Positions 36,917 to 46,011 of a stretch of 64,000 nucleotides of DNA are shown here, piece after piece. This DNA is from Fluctibacter halophilus (GTDB lineage Bacteria; Pseudomonadota; Gammaproteobacteria; Enterobacterales; Alteromonadaceae). The notes below the pieces were generated by a model. That model was given only the letters and a program-made list of their open reading frames with translations. It had not been told where the DNA came from and searched no databases. The stretch lies in the NCBI RefSeq assembly GCF_020687825.1, contig NZ_JAJEWP010000006.1:124001-188000 (forward strand). Direction: 5' to 3'. Positions within the stretch are counted from its first letter, which is position 1. The number at the start of each line of letters is the position of its first letter. Both the position numbers and the translations under genes were made by a program.

Positions 36917-38068
36917 TCAGGTACGTACGGACGATACCACAGCACGTGCCATTTGCACCCGGTCCTTACCCTTTTGCTTAGCCTGATAAAGGGCTTTATC
37001 AGCCCGTTCGATCAACGCAATTAAGCTCTCCCCCTCAAATTGCGCATGCCCGACACTGACGGTCAGCGTGGGTAGCCCGGCTACCATAGGAATTTTACTC
37101 ACCTGCTGGCGCATTCGCTCGGCCACCTGCAGGGCATGCCGTTTGTCGGTTTCGATCAGGATCACGATAAATTCATCCCCGCCCAGGCGACCGACAAAAT
37201 CAACATCCCGTACGTGCTGCTGCAAACAATGGGCAATACTTTTCAGTACTTCATCGCCCTGCACATGCCCAAGCGAATCGTTAATGTGTTTAAAGTTGTC
37301 AACATCCAGCATCAGGATCGACAATGCATGACCAAACCGTTCGCTGCGGGCTATTTCCTGTTCAAGGGTGCGATCAAGCGCCCGGCGGTTCAGCAGGCCG
37401 GTGAGGTGATCCTGATTTGACAACCGCTGCAACTGCCGGTTTTCCGAATGGAGTTTTTGCTGCAGTTCGAACTGCGTGATCCGCGAACACTCAGTCATGT
37501 TGGCAACCATGATACACGCCAGTGCGGCCGTGAAGCTGATGGCAATCTCCGGCGATAACCACGGCACGCCCAGCAACAGCACCAATGCAACGGCCAACGC
37601 ACCCCAACTGAACAAAACCAGGCCAACCACCAGCAGATACTGACCCTGCAGCAATACACTGATCAACATCATCATGACCGGATAGGTCGTAACCCCCTGC
37701 TGATTACCGGCCGAAAGCACCGACAATGCCACCGCAATCAGTGCCATAAAGACCGGAAATGCTTGTTCAACGAACACCGCCAATGGCCCCATGGCGGGAT
37801 ACTGTTTGACATAACGGAGGGTCAGCAAAATAACTGCGGGATAGCCGATACCAAAGGTATACAGAAGGGTATAGGGCATCATCTGTGCACTGAGCACGTC
37901 AACACCCAGACGAGCGTGGTGCAGTAAATGCAGACCGAAGACGATACAGGCAAGCAGGGCAAAGCGCTCCACACAACGCATGTTGTGTTCATTACAGGCG
38001 CGTCGATAAACATCCCGCAACGGGGTTGTTGGCCTTGGAAAAAGAGTCATTCGCTTCACGCTGAACAT
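36917..38068 (-). CDS. membrane-bound diguanylate cyclase (GGDEF)
   Basis: About 383 residues from the ATG at 38068 (GGAAG just upstream); the ATG at 38050 is an alternative. Six or so membrane helices in the first 190 residues (MASE-like sensor without a named domain), a short coiled coil (ITQFELQQKLHSENRQLQRL), then a GGDEF domain. The active-site loop is RLGGDEF and the product-inhibition I-site RDVD lies five residues before it, so an active, feedback-inhibited c-di-GMP synthase is predicted. Confidence 0.92.
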   Translation of the reverse strand: MFSVKRMTLFPRPTTPLRDVYRRACNEHNMRCVERFALLACIVFGLHLLHHARLGVDVLSAQMMPYTLLYTFGIGYPAVILLTLRYVKQYPAMGPLAVFVEQAFPVFMALIAVALSVLSAGNQQGVTTYPVMMMLISVLLQGQYLLVVGLVLFSWGALAVALVLLLGVPWLSPEIAISFTAALACIMVANMTECSRITQFELQQKLHSENRQLQRLSNQDHLTGLLNRRALDRTLEQEIARSERFGHALSILMLDVDNFKHINDSLGHVQGDEVLKSIAHCLQQHVRDVDFVGRLGGDEFIVILIETDKRHALQVAERMRQQVSKIPMVAGLPTLTVSVGHAQFEGESLIALIERADKALYQAKQKGKDRVQMARAVVSSVRT

Positions 38069-38178
38069 TGCTTCCGTTTTGCAACCACAGTAGACCGCCA
38101 CGACGGTGACGGATTGAGCAGCGCTTCCAGCGGAAGTTGCTCTTCCAACGCTAAGTGTAGGTCGCCTTACGGCATTCG

Positions 38179-39147
38179 TCAGGCATTGTGGTACGAAAAA
38201 CTTAAAACCTCTTTAATTTCGCGAGCGCCGCAGGCCAGCATCACCAGTCGATCGACCCCCAATGCAACACCCGCACAATCCGGCAATCCACTGCGAAGGG
38301 CATCCAACAAATAGTGATCCAAGGGCACTTGCGGCAGACCCAGGCGCTGGCGCTGCTGGTTATCCTGCTCAAAACGCGCCTGTTGCTCATCGGCATCCGC
38401 CAATTCATGAAACCCATTCGCCAATTCCATGCCCTTGTAATAAAGTTCAAATCGTCTCGCCGTGCGTGGGTCTTGCTCATCAATGCGCGCCAGGGCCGCC
38501 TGGCTGGCAGGAAAGTGAGTCACAAAGCACGGTGCCTGCTGACCAATGCGCGGCTCCACTTCCATGCAAAACAGCAACTGTAGCAGCGTGTCTTTATCGG
38601 TCTCGTTCTCGGCGACATCACCGTGACCTCTCTGCATGGCTACATCCCGCAATGCCTCGATGTCCGCACAGAGTGGATCCACACCAACATGATCGACAAA
38701 CACCTGTTGGTAGGTAAAAATTTCGGCGCCCGGGCAAGCCAGCACGTGCTGCATTAATGCGTCAACTTCGCTGATCAACTGTCGATGGTCAAACCCCGGC
38801 CGGTACCATTCCAGCAAGGTAAACTCGGGGTTATGATGCCGCCCGGCTTCCTCGTTTCGGTACGCTCTGAACAACTGGAAAATAGGGCCACTGCCGGCAC
38901 ACAACAGACGTTTCATGGCATATTCCGGCGATGTTTGCAGGAACAACTGTTGTCCCTGCTGCTTGCCGGGCATGTGTAAGTGTGTGGTAAAGGCCTGCAG
39001 GTGCACGTCGGTCACCCCCGCAGCACACAAACTGGGCGTCTCAACCTCAAGGACACCACGGGCAGCAAAAAACGCCCGAATACGCTGCATTACCTCTGCC
39101 CGGGCCTGCAAACGGGTCAGTGTTGCACTGGGTTGCCAATCACTCAT
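38179..39147 (-). CDS. epmA: EF-P (R)-beta-lysine ligase
   Basis: 322 residues from the ATG at 39147 (MSDWQPSA), with GGAGGA 5-10 bases upstream. Class II lysyl-tRNA-synthetase catalytic core without the anticodon domain: [32 protein letters not shown] (motif 2) and [17 protein letters not shown] (motif 3). It adenylates beta-lysine and transfers it to Lys34 of EF-P. Located 63 bases after efp, separated by a terminator. Confidence 0.95.
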   Translation of the reverse strand: MSDWQPSATLTRLQARAEVMQRIRAFFAARGVLEVETPSLCAAGVTDVHLQAFTTHLHMPGKQQGQQLFLQTSPEYAMKRLLCAGSGPIFQLFRAYRNEEAGRHHNPEFTLLEWYRPGFDHRQLISEVDALMQHVLACPGAEIFTYQQVFVDHVGVDPLCADIEALRDVAMQRGHGDVAENETDKDTLLQLLFCMEVEPRIGQQAPCFVTHFPASQAALARIDEQDPRTARRFELYYKGMELANGFHELADADEQQARFEQDNQQRQRLGLPQVPLDHYLLDALRSGLPDCAGVALGVDRLVMLACGAREIKEVLSFSYHNA

Positions 39148-39164
39148 GCTGTCCTCCAAGGCAC

Positions 39165-39190
39165 AAAAAAAGCCCACCAGGTGAGCTTCT
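39165..39190 (-). terminator. terminator between efp and epmA
   Basis: Read leftward, AAGCTCACC - TGG - TGGGCTT followed by TTTTTT (A-run at 39165-39170). One mismatch in the stem. It would limit epmA expression relative to the abundant efp. Confidence 0.75.
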
Positions 39191-39210
39191 TTAACGGTCT
39201 GTCGATGTGA

Positions 39211-39780
39211 CTATTTCTGTGCCCGTGACACATACTCACCGCTACGGGTATCGACCTTGATCACTTCGCCGGTTTGCACGAACAGCGGAACGCGCACAAC
39301 AGCACCGGTTGCCAGGGTTGCTGGCTTACCACCGGTACCGGCGGTGTCACCCTTGAGGCCAGGATCCGTCTCAGTGATTTCCAGCTCAACGAAGTTGGGC
39401 GGTGTTACAGCGATAGGAGAACCGTTCCACAACGTCAGTGTGCAGGTGTCATTTTCCACCAGCCATTTGACCGCGTCGCCTACGGCTTTTTCATCAGCAG
39501 CGATTTGTTCGAAGGTTTCATTGTTCATGAAATGGAAGAACTCGCCATCGTTGTAAAGATAGGCCAACTCGGTATCCAACACGTCGGCACCTTCCACAGA
39601 ATCCCCTGATTTAAAGGTTTTCTCCAACACTTTGTTGGAAATCAGCTTGCGGATTTTGACCCGGTTGAACGCCTGACCTTTGCCCGGCTTTACATATTCG
39701 TTCTCAAGAATGTTGCAAGGTTCGCCATCGAGCATTATTTTAAGGCCCGCTTTGAACTCGTTTGTGCTGTAATTAGCCAT
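39211..39780 (-). CDS. efp: translation elongation factor P
   Basis: 189 residues, three OB-like domains. The loop VKPGKGQAF presents Lys34, the residue beta-lysylated by EpmA/EpmB, and Pro32/Gly33 flanks typical of the lysylated subtype. The C-terminus [18 protein letters not shown] is canonical. EF-P rescues ribosomes stalled at polyproline. Its start is only 23 bases from the divergent epmB start. Confidence 0.97.
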   Translation of the reverse strand: MANYSTNEFKAGLKIMLDGEPCNILENEYVKPGKGQAFNRVKIRKLISNKVLEKTFKSGDSVEGADVLDTELAYLYNDGEFFHFMNNETFEQIAADEKAVGDAVKWLVENDTCTLTLWNGSPIAVTPPNFVELEITETDPGLKGDTAGTGGKPATLATGAVVRVPLFVQTGEVIKVDTRSGEYVSRAQK

Positions 39781-39803
39781 ATTTCCTCTAATCCAATTTA
39801 CTG

Positions 39804-40841
39804 TTGAGCACTCAGTTGGCGCAAATAATACCTAAAAATCCCATTGCTGTAGAGAATAACTGGCAAAAAGAACTGGCGATGGCCTTTACCGACCCGGATC
39901 GCTTGTTGTCACATTTGCAATTGGACCCTCAAGCCTACCGCGAACACAGTAAAGCCCGGCGTTTATTTCCGATGCGCGTACCCCGTCCATTCGTCGCCCG
40001 AATGAGCAAGGGCAATCCCGACGATCCGCTGCTGCGACAGGTGTTGCCGCTGTCCGATGAATTTGTCGCAGCCCCCGGTTTTGGTCACGATCCACTGCAA
40101 GAACAAAACAGCCCGCAAAAAGGCCTACTACACAAATACCACAGCCGCGTTTTGTTGTTGGTACGTGGCGGTTGTGCGGTCAATTGTCGCTATTGCTTTC
40201 GTCGCCATTTCCCGTATGCCGACAACAAAGTCAACAAGCAAGGATGGCTTGAGGTATTGGACTACATCCGTGCTGACCACGGGATCAATGAAGTGATTTA
40301 CTCCGGTGGCGATCCGCTGATGGCCAATGATGAGCAGCTGGCCTGGCTCACCGAACAATTACAGGACATTCCTCATCTCACCCGATTGCGCATTCACACA
40401 CGCCTGCCGGTGGTCATTCCAAGCCGCATTACGCCCTCGCTGATTGACTGGTTTGCACGCCAACGGCTGAAGCCGGTCATGGTATTGCACATCAATCACA
40501 GTAACGAAATCGATAAGGCCTTACGCGAGCGTCTCGCCCAACTGCGGGATGCGGGGGTAACCTTGCTGAACCAGGCGGTTTTACTGCGGGGTATCAATGA
40601 CAGCGCAGACGCCCAGGTTGCGTTGAGTGAGGCGTTGTTTGCAGCCGGCGTATTACCCTATTACCTGCATATGCTGGATAAGGTTGACGGTGCCAGCCAT
40701 TTTGATGTGCAGGAGGACGATGCCAGAAACATCATGGCAGAGGTGATAAAGCGCCAGCCAGGTTTCCTGGTGCCGAAACTCGTGAGAGAAATCGGCGGCC
40801 AGCCTGGCAAAACGCTGTTGGACTTACATCTTCAACCGTAA
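39804..40841 (+). CDS. epmB: EF-P beta-lysylation protein EpmB (lysine 2,3-aminomutase-like)
   Basis: 345 residues. Radical-SAM cluster motif CAVNCRYC (CX3CX2C) in [20 protein letters not shown]-binding and aminomutase segments [11 protein letters not shown] and [15 protein letters not shown] follow; the C-terminus ends [19 protein letters not shown]. It converts L-alpha-lysine to (R)-beta-lysine for EpmA. The TTG at 39804 gives an N-terminus of family length but has no clear ribosome site; an ATG at 39879 would truncate conserved residues. Divergent from efp. Confidence 0.94.
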   Translation: MSTQLAQIIPKNPIAVENNWQKELAMAFTDPDRLLSHLQLDPQAYREHSKARRLFPMRVPRPFVARMSKGNPDDPLLRQVLPLSDEFVAAPGFGHDPLQEQNSPQKGLLHKYHSRVLLLVRGGCAVNCRYCFRRHFPYADNKVNKQGWLEVLDYIRADHGINEVIYSGGDPLMANDEQLAWLTEQLQDIPHLTRLRIHTRLPVVIPSRITPSLIDWFARQRLKPVMVLHINHSNEIDKALRERLAQLRDAGVTLLNQAVLLRGINDSADAQVALSEALFAAGVLPYYLHMLDKVDGASHFDVQEDDARNIMAEVIKRQPGFLVPKLVREIGGQPGKTLLDLHLQP

Positions 40842-41030
40842 TCAGGCGTAGGTATCGATCGTCGAACCTACTGCCGGATTTGCGGATGAAGTTTTTGGTA
40901 CGTCAGCGGCTGATTCCAGCAGCTGAAGCGTGGCCTGACCTTCCTGCTCCTGACGAGATTTCGCCAGTTGCAAGGCTTTCAGTTCCAACGCACCGGACGT
41001 TCCAGAGGTGTTTGCACCTTGAAGTTCCAT
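40842..41030 (-). CDS. YjfB-like putative motility protein
   Basis: About 62 residues from the ATG at 41030, chosen because GAGGAAA lies seven to twelve bases upstream. The sequence is alanine/leucine/glutamine-rich with LELKALQLAKSRQEQEGQATLQLLESA, a pattern seen in the YjfB_motility family (small proteins linked loosely to flagella). Function unknown. The stop codon adjoins the epmB stop codon (convergent). Confidence 0.6.
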   Translation of the reverse strand: MELQGANTSGTSGALELKALQLAKSRQEQEGQATLQLLESAADVPKTSSANPAVGSTIDTYA

Positions 41031-41155
41031 ACCAATTTCCTCTATTGCTTGTGGCAATGCTTAAAAACAGGCAGAATTGCCCGCCTTCGGTCCTGTATCG
41101 GCCACACTTAACCAGACTTTAGCGTTTTTTTTGATTTTTTTTACAAGGCTTTTTC

Positions 41156-41473
41156 ATGCAAGGCATTCTCGACAAATTGGCAGAAAATCTTCAGCACATT
41201 TACCGCCAGGCAATTGATGCCGATGATGCGCTGGCCAAACTGGCCCAACAGGGACACGGCAAGTTTCAGAATGTGTTCGCCGCAGACGCCGGTTTTAGCG
41301 TAGCCAGCAAACGCTTTATGCCCTATGTAGAAGAAGTTGCAAAGCAGGTAGCTGAGTTGTCAGACGCGGATGATAAAGTCCTTAAAGCGGCATTGCCAGC
41401 GCTGGTGAAAAAAATCGAACTACTGCACGTCACCCTGGCAAACTTCAAATCGTCGTTGAAAGCAAAGCCCTGA
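41156..41473 (+). CDS. conserved-looking small helical protein, function unknown
   Basis: 105 residues, no signal peptide, no Cys. Predicted almost wholly alpha-helical (charged heptad-like segments YVEEVAKQVAELSDADDKVLKAAL and LVKKIELLHVTLANFKSSL), reminiscent of small bundle proteins. I do not recognise a family. AAGG lies about 8 bases before the ATG. Transcribed rightward alone or with the next gene 75 bases on. Confidence 0.6.
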   Translation: MQGILDKLAENLQHIYRQAIDADDALAKLAQQGHGKFQNVFAADAGFSVASKRFMPYVEEVAKQVAELSDADDKVLKAALPALVKKIELLHVTLANFKSSLKAKP

Positions 41474-41548
41474 TCCTGCCAGCACCACAGGTTGAATTTT
41501 CACCAATTTGTCGCATACTTAAAGTGAGTAATTGGGTGAGATTAAACG

Positions 41549-41899
41549 ATGGAAATTGGTGGCATTACTGCATTTCCCACCGTGACGGTGAACACGGGCA
41601 CTGCCCGTCAGGCCGAGCCGTCTGACAGCAGCCCGAATGCGTTTGGCATTGGTCGTGCCAACCAGCCTGAAGTGCAATTGTCCCCCCAAGCCCGGATTCT
41701 GCAACAAAACGAGCAAAACGACAGCGCCCGACGTGAAGCCCTCGGCCAGGACCGCAGTCAGCAAGATTCTCAACCAAGTCAGGACGTGGCCGGTAACGAT
41801 TACGTGCGGGTATCCAGTAGCGTAGGTTCTGCCCAGCGCAACAATCTCACCACCGAACAAGCCACTGAGGTGTATCGCTCGATACAAGATTTACTCTGA
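41549..41899 (+). CDS. low-complexity hypothetical protein
   Basis: 116 residues, rich in Gln, Asn, Ser and Asp in the middle (about 40-85), so likely disordered, with a more ordered C-terminal end (YVRVSSSVGSAQRNNLTTEQATEVYRSIQDLL) that looks like a short helix. No signal peptide. N-terminus MEIGGITAFPTV is hydrophobic and hook-like, as in some flagellar-associated small proteins, but that is only a resemblance. Overlaps the convergent gene by 9 bases. Confidence 0.5.
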   Translation: MEIGGITAFPTVTVNTGTARQAEPSDSSPNAFGIGRANQPEVQLSPQARILQQNEQNDSARREALGQDRSQQDSQPSQDVAGNDYVRVSSSVGSAQRNNLTTEQATEVYRSIQDLL

Positions 41900-43213
41900 G
41901 GGATCAGCGGATTGTCGTTGGCGGAGTTGCTGAAACAACGGGACCCTGTTAACACGCTGTTCAATCTGCGCTACCTGCTGTCGATACGCCTGACTGTCAA
42001 TATTACCGTAAGTCATCTGAAACTGTCGTTTGTCGAGTCCTTCCGGCAGCCCCTCAATACCGGGAAAATAATCAGCCGAGCTTTCCACACTGGCAAGATG
42101 CCGCTGAATGTCCTGAGCAACCGTCGGCTGCGCCAGCCAACGGGCGAGAGAAATACCGGCCATATCGGCTGCCAGATCAACAAAACTGTAGCCACTGCCG
42201 CCATTGGCCCGATCCATCAGTTCCTTGAATTCACCAATCGCACTGCTTACGCCCTGTTGGGCGAGGATCTGTAATGCCGCGGAGATCAGAAAATGCTGGG
42301 TCAAATCGGTTCTTCCATGCAAGGTAGGCCGACGCTTGGGCAACAACACCTGATCCGGTGGCTGTACTGCGCCAATCAGATTGGCCACCCGATGGTGGCC
42401 CGCATACACGGCCAATGCCAGAATCGCTGCCTGGTTTTCTTCCATGCTGCGACACACGTCTGCGGCTTCGCATTCGCGGCGCACCCGCTCAAACAACGGC
42501 TGTAAAAAGGTGTTTAAATCACTGGCGCTGGACAAGCTGGCAGCAGGTAAGCCATGCAAAAAGCGCAGGTAGGTCGCCACACGCTGGCGTTGAAACTCAT
42601 TTTCTTCACCGGCAATCCCGGTACGGATCGTGTTGAGCTGTTGCAGCAACGCATCCACAGGCTGCAGCGTCAGGACCATCTGCTCAGGTAAAAACCGGAC
42701 CTGGCTGATTTTACTCACAAACTGGCTGGCAATGTCACTTTGGGTGTGCCAATCCGCCAACCATACCAGCAGCTCAAGCACCGTATTGGCAGGCAATGGA
42801 AGTCTGCCCACAGACACGGCGTCCAGTTGCACACCATCGCTGTCTTTGGCGGCGATATGAACATTCAGATAACGGGGTGATGCCCCTTTCCAGACCTGCC
42901 AGGTAAACGCCACATGACCGCGCTGTTCGCGCAATGAAACGTTGCCGCCCAGATGTGGACGTGCACGTTGCACAAGACCCATTAAGCTGTTCAATTGGGC
43001 TTCGTAAAGGGACACGTGCTGAGTTTGATTGCGCCGTACACTGCTGAGCTGCAGTTGCTGCATCAGCGCTTTGACCGTGTCCGCGTCTTCCAGTTGCTGG
43101 GCGGAGTTCGCCTGCACTGCCGGCTCGGTTTCCAACACCCACCAGAACAACGCGCAGGCGGCGCCAACAAAGACAAGCAAAGCAACCACAAATCCACGCA
43201 ACACTGCAAACAC
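41891..43213 (-). CDS. membrane-anchored protein of unknown function
   Basis: 440 residues: an N-terminal membrane helix (about 5-28) followed by a large soluble domain presumably in the periplasm. No catalytic motif that I can name. A conserved-looking stretch is GGSGYSFVDLAADMAGISLARWL (about 345-367), and Cys residues at about 240 and 245 (RRECEAADVCRSM) could form a disulfide. It is transcribed leftward, 85 bases downstream of the sulfur operon's last gene. Whether it is part of that transcript is unclear. Confidence 0.65.
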   Translation of the reverse strand: MFAVLRGFVVALLVFVGAACALFWWVLETEPAVQANSAQQLEDADTVKALMQQLQLSSVRRNQTQHVSLYEAQLNSLMGLVQRARPHLGGNVSLREQRGHVAFTWQVWKGASPRYLNVHIAAKDSDGVQLDAVSVGRLPLPANTVLELLVWLADWHTQSDIASQFVSKISQVRFLPEQMVLTLQPVDALLQQLNTIRTGIAGEENEFQRQRVATYLRFLHGLPAASLSSASDLNTFLQPLFERVRRECEAADVCRSMEENQAAILALAVYAGHHRVANLIGAVQPPDQVLLPKRRPTLHGRTDLTQHFLISAALQILAQQGVSSAIGEFKELMDRANGGSGYSFVDLAADMAGISLARWLAQPTVAQDIQRHLASVESSADYFPGIEGLPEGLDKRQFQMTYGNIDSQAYRQQVAQIEQRVNRVPLFQQLRQRQSADPSE

Positions 43214-43298
43214 CGGTATCCTATCCGACCGTCAGAAGATGGAAAGGATGCTAGCATGAATCTGCCCATCCCTGTAGCGTCAAACACCTTTTCCTGAC

Positions 43299-43748
43299 TC
43301 AGATGTGCATCCCTAGCCACGGTTGTTCAAGGTTGTGTTGCTCCAGGTGGGACTTGATGGACGCCAGATCGCAGGGCGCCTTGGCACATTCGGCCAACAA
43401 CGCGTCGGAGGATTTGCCCAGTGCATTGGCCAACGCCCATACATGCATCACCCGATTGCCCGAACGGCAATAGCTGTGTACACGATGGTTACACCCATTC
43501 AAGGTGGTTCTGAGCATATTGACCGCATCCTCTGCATACATACCGGGTACAATGGGCAAGTACACATAAGCCATATTCGCCTGCTGGGCAGCTGCTGCGA
43601 TGGCATCACTGCGCAAATGGGGCTCCACTTCTTCATCCGGGCGCATATTGACCAGCTCGGTGACCCCCTGTTGCGCCAGTATTGCCACATCGTCAGGGGT
43701 GATTTGATCCGACACCGAAAACCGATCATTGATAAGACTGACTTGCAT
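43299..43748 (-). CDS. DUF442 / TIGR01244 sulfur transferase-phosphatase-like protein
   Basis: 149 residues with the protein-tyrosine-phosphatase-like loop YCRSGNRVMHVWALA (CxxGxR type) around residue 95-100 and the early VNMRPDEE motif. Proteins of this family are the N-terminal partner of Blh-type persulfide enzymes and act as or resemble sulfur transferases. Last gene of the leftward sulfide-oxidation operon, 9 bases after the exporter gene, with GGAGAAGG upstream of the ATG. Confidence 0.85.
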   Translation of the reverse strand: MQVSLINDRFSVSDQITPDDVAILAQQGVTELVNMRPDEEVEPHLRSDAIAAAAQQANMAYVYLPIVPGMYAEDAVNMLRTTLNGCNHRVHSYCRSGNRVMHVWALANALGKSSDALLAECAKAPCDLASIKSHLEQHNLEQPWLGMHI

Positions 43749-43757
43749 ACCCTTCTC

Positions 43758-44519
43758 CTAACCCAACCATTGCCCAACGAGCATGCCACTACCGAGCAGC
43801 AACAACGTCACGGCAAACACCTTTTTCAACACCGGGGCCGGTACTTTATTGGCAATAGCTTGTCCGATGACAGCTCCCAGCACCCCCAACAAAACCACCT
43901 TGAGGATTAGCCCAAAGTCCACTGCTAAACCAAGCCCCAGCAGGACATGGTAATGCTTAGCAAATCCGACAAACGACTGCAGGGCAATCACCACCAAAGA
44001 CGTTGCCGTTGCATGTAACATGCTGAGACCCGCCAGCCCCACCAGCGCCGGTACAATCAGAAAGCCGCCCCCGATCCCGACCAGGCCGGCCAGTATTCCG
44101 ACCCCCAGCCCCCCCAACAGCATGGCAAGCCAGTGTGGCTCAGCTGAGGTATTTTGTTGTACTTTCAGTGGCCTGAACATAAACCCGGCAGCGATCAACA
44201 TCACTAGCGCAAAGATCATCAACTGCACCTGACCACTCAACCACTGGGACAACCAGGCCCCCAGCAAGGTAGCCAGCATACTGGGTATTCCAAATCCCAG
44301 TACCATTGACCACACAACCCGCCCCTGGCGGGCCGGTGCTATGCTGCTCAGGGCGGCGATGATACCGACAATTAACAGCGCCTGTGCAATCGCCAGTTTG
44401 CCGCCCTGATCAAACCCGTAAACCAGCAGTGGCACCGTAACGATCGACCCTCCGGCACCGAGAATACCCAGCAACAGACCAATGATCAGCGCCCCTAACC
44501 AACCCAGCATCGCCGTCAT
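43758..44519 (-). CDS. TauE/SafE family sulfite exporter
   Basis: 253 residues, about eight membrane helices in two repeated halves: GLLLGILGAGGSIVTVPLL and GILAGLVGIGGGFLIVPAL are the twin glycine-rich motifs of the family. In sulfide-oxidation operons this protein exports the sulfite made by the persulfide dioxygenase. Start overlaps the metallohydrolase stop by one base (TGATG), so translation is coupled. Confidence 0.92.
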   Translation of the reverse strand: MTAMLGWLGALIIGLLLGILGAGGSIVTVPLLVYGFDQGGKLAIAQALLIVGIIAALSSIAPARQGRVVWSMVLGFGIPSMLATLLGAWLSQWLSGQVQLMIFALVMLIAAGFMFRPLKVQQNTSAEPHWLAMLLGGLGVGILAGLVGIGGGFLIVPALVGLAGLSMLHATATSLVVIALQSFVGFAKHYHVLLGLGLAVDFGLILKVVLLGVLGAVIGQAIANKVPAPVLKKVFAVTLLLLGSGMLVGQWLG

Positions 44520-45391
44520 CAGACGTCCAGACCACTCAGCGGTAACTTAAGGTAACGCACACCGTTGGACTCCGCCGGTGGCAGCTGTCCGGCCCGGATA
44601 TTAACCTGTAGTGCCGGTAGTAATAACCGGGGCGCACCAAGGGTGGCATCACGGCTTTCCCGCTGTTGAATGAAATCCGTTGCAGAAACACCGTCGTGGA
44701 CATGGATATTGCTACGCTTCTGCTCCATGACCGTGGTTTCCCAGGCGTAATCCTCTCGCCCTTCAGGCAGGTAATCATGGCCGACAAACATGCGCGTCGA
44801 CGGCGGCAATGCGAGCAGCTTTGAAATTGAACGGTGCAGCGTTTTGGCGCTGCCATCGGGGAAATCGGTACGGGCAGTGCCATAGTCCGGCATGAACAGG
44901 GTATCGCCGACAAACACCGCATCTTCAATGTGGTAGGACACACAGGCAGGGGTGTGTCCGGGCGTGTGCAATACGGTGATATCAACGTGGCCCACGGTGA
45001 TCACTTCACCATCGGCCAATAAGTGATCAAATTGTGAGCCATCACAAGGAAAGTCATCCGGCAAATTAAACCGCCCCTTGAAGGTACTCTGAACCCGGCG
45101 GATGTGTTCACCGATACCAATACTGCCACCCCGACGCTGGCGTAAAAGGTGGGCTGCACTTAAGTGATCGGCATGCACATGGGTTTCCAGGATCCATTCG
45201 AGGTTCAAGCCCTCCCGGTCAAGAAAGGCGATAACACGATTGATCTGGGTATCAGAAATCACCCCAGATGCAGGGTCGTAGTCCAGCACCGGGTCGATCA
45301 CCGCAGCAAGTCCACTGGCAACATCCGCGACCACGTAAGTCACCGTGTGCGTCACGGGGTCAAAAAAGCTTTGTATACGTATTTTACTCAT
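44519..45391 (-). CDS. MBL-fold persulfide dioxygenase-type hydrolase (Blh/ETHE1-like)
   Basis: 290 residues. The metal motif THVHADHLSA (HxHxDH) and the later HTPGHTPACVSYH, FVGDTLFMPDYGTARTDFPDGSA and FVGHDY complete the metallo-beta-lactamase site. GTARTDFPDG is typical of the PDO/Blh branch, which oxidises glutathione persulfide to sulfite. GGAGG precedes the ATG. Between the DUF3365 heme gene and the exporter in the sqr operon. Confidence 0.9.
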   Translation of the reverse strand: MSKIRIQSFFDPVTHTVTYVVADVASGLAAVIDPVLDYDPASGVISDTQINRVIAFLDREGLNLEWILETHVHADHLSAAHLLRQRRGGSIGIGEHIRRVQSTFKGRFNLPDDFPCDGSQFDHLLADGEVITVGHVDITVLHTPGHTPACVSYHIEDAVFVGDTLFMPDYGTARTDFPDGSAKTLHRSISKLLALPPSTRMFVGHDYLPEGREDYAWETTVMEQKRSNIHVHDGVSATDFIQQRESRDATLGAPRLLLPALQVNIRAGQLPPAESNGVRYLKLPLSGLDV

Positions 45392-45474
45392 CTCGTACCT
45401 CCGAAAATCGAACCCCGTTCACCTGACACCGGCTCACAATGCGCGAGCTCCATAGCACACGACATTCAAACCGA

Positions 45475-46011
45475 TTATTCAACCGGAGTAAACGTCAGCG
45501 TAAAAGCGCCGCGTAGCTCACCGGGCTGAAACCCGGTTGCCTGATCCAGCGGGTAGTGACGTGCAATGGCCTGCTGCACCTCTGGCGCGATTGAGCGTCC
45601 GTGACATTGCATACACAGCTGACCTGTCGGGATCCCCTTCATCATGCGAAAACGGCCGTCAATCAATGTTGCCTGACGCCATTGTTGCGGTGATTGTTGC
45701 AAAAAGTCCTGTAACACACGGTTTTCCCAGGCATCCGGCGCATTGTCAGGATTGCGGGTTTTGTGGCTGGTACGGCCAATCAGCCAGCCGTCGGTTGACA
45801 GCTGTCGGGCAATGACGGGCGCCCGTTGATGACACACATCCACCGCCGCAGCGAGCCCACCTTTGCCGATGGCCCCAAGCAGCTCACTTTTAAGCTGTGC
45901 AGAAAACTGCGCAATACGCTGCTCGCCCCCGGCAATTAATGCCTCCGGCGGCGCTTGCGCCATGGTGCGGCTGGCCAATAGCGCAACCATCAATAGTACT
46001 GTCCATTTCAT
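45475..46011 (-). CDS. DUF3365 (Tll0287-like) periplasmic c-type heme protein
   Basis: 178 residues. Signal peptide (1-18, ending TMAQA). A single CMQCH heme-c attachment motif at about residue 133 and the upstream segment VDVCHQRAPVIARQL give the DUF3365/Tll0287-like heme sensor-type fold. Its start overlaps the sqr stop codon (ATGA), so it is translated with sqr. Characterised relatives are cyanobacterial proteins thought to act as redox sensors or electron carriers. A role as a periplasmic redox partner in sulfide oxidation is inference from the operon only. Confidence 0.85.
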   Translation of the reverse strand: MKWTVLLMVALLASRTMAQAPPEALIAGGEQRIAQFSAQLKSELLGAIGKGGLAAAVDVCHQRAPVIARQLSTDGWLIGRTSHKTRNPDNAPDAWENRVLQDFLQQSPQQWRQATLIDGRFRMMKGIPTGQLCMQCHGRSIAPEVQQAIARHYPLDQATGFQPGELRGAFTLTFTPVE

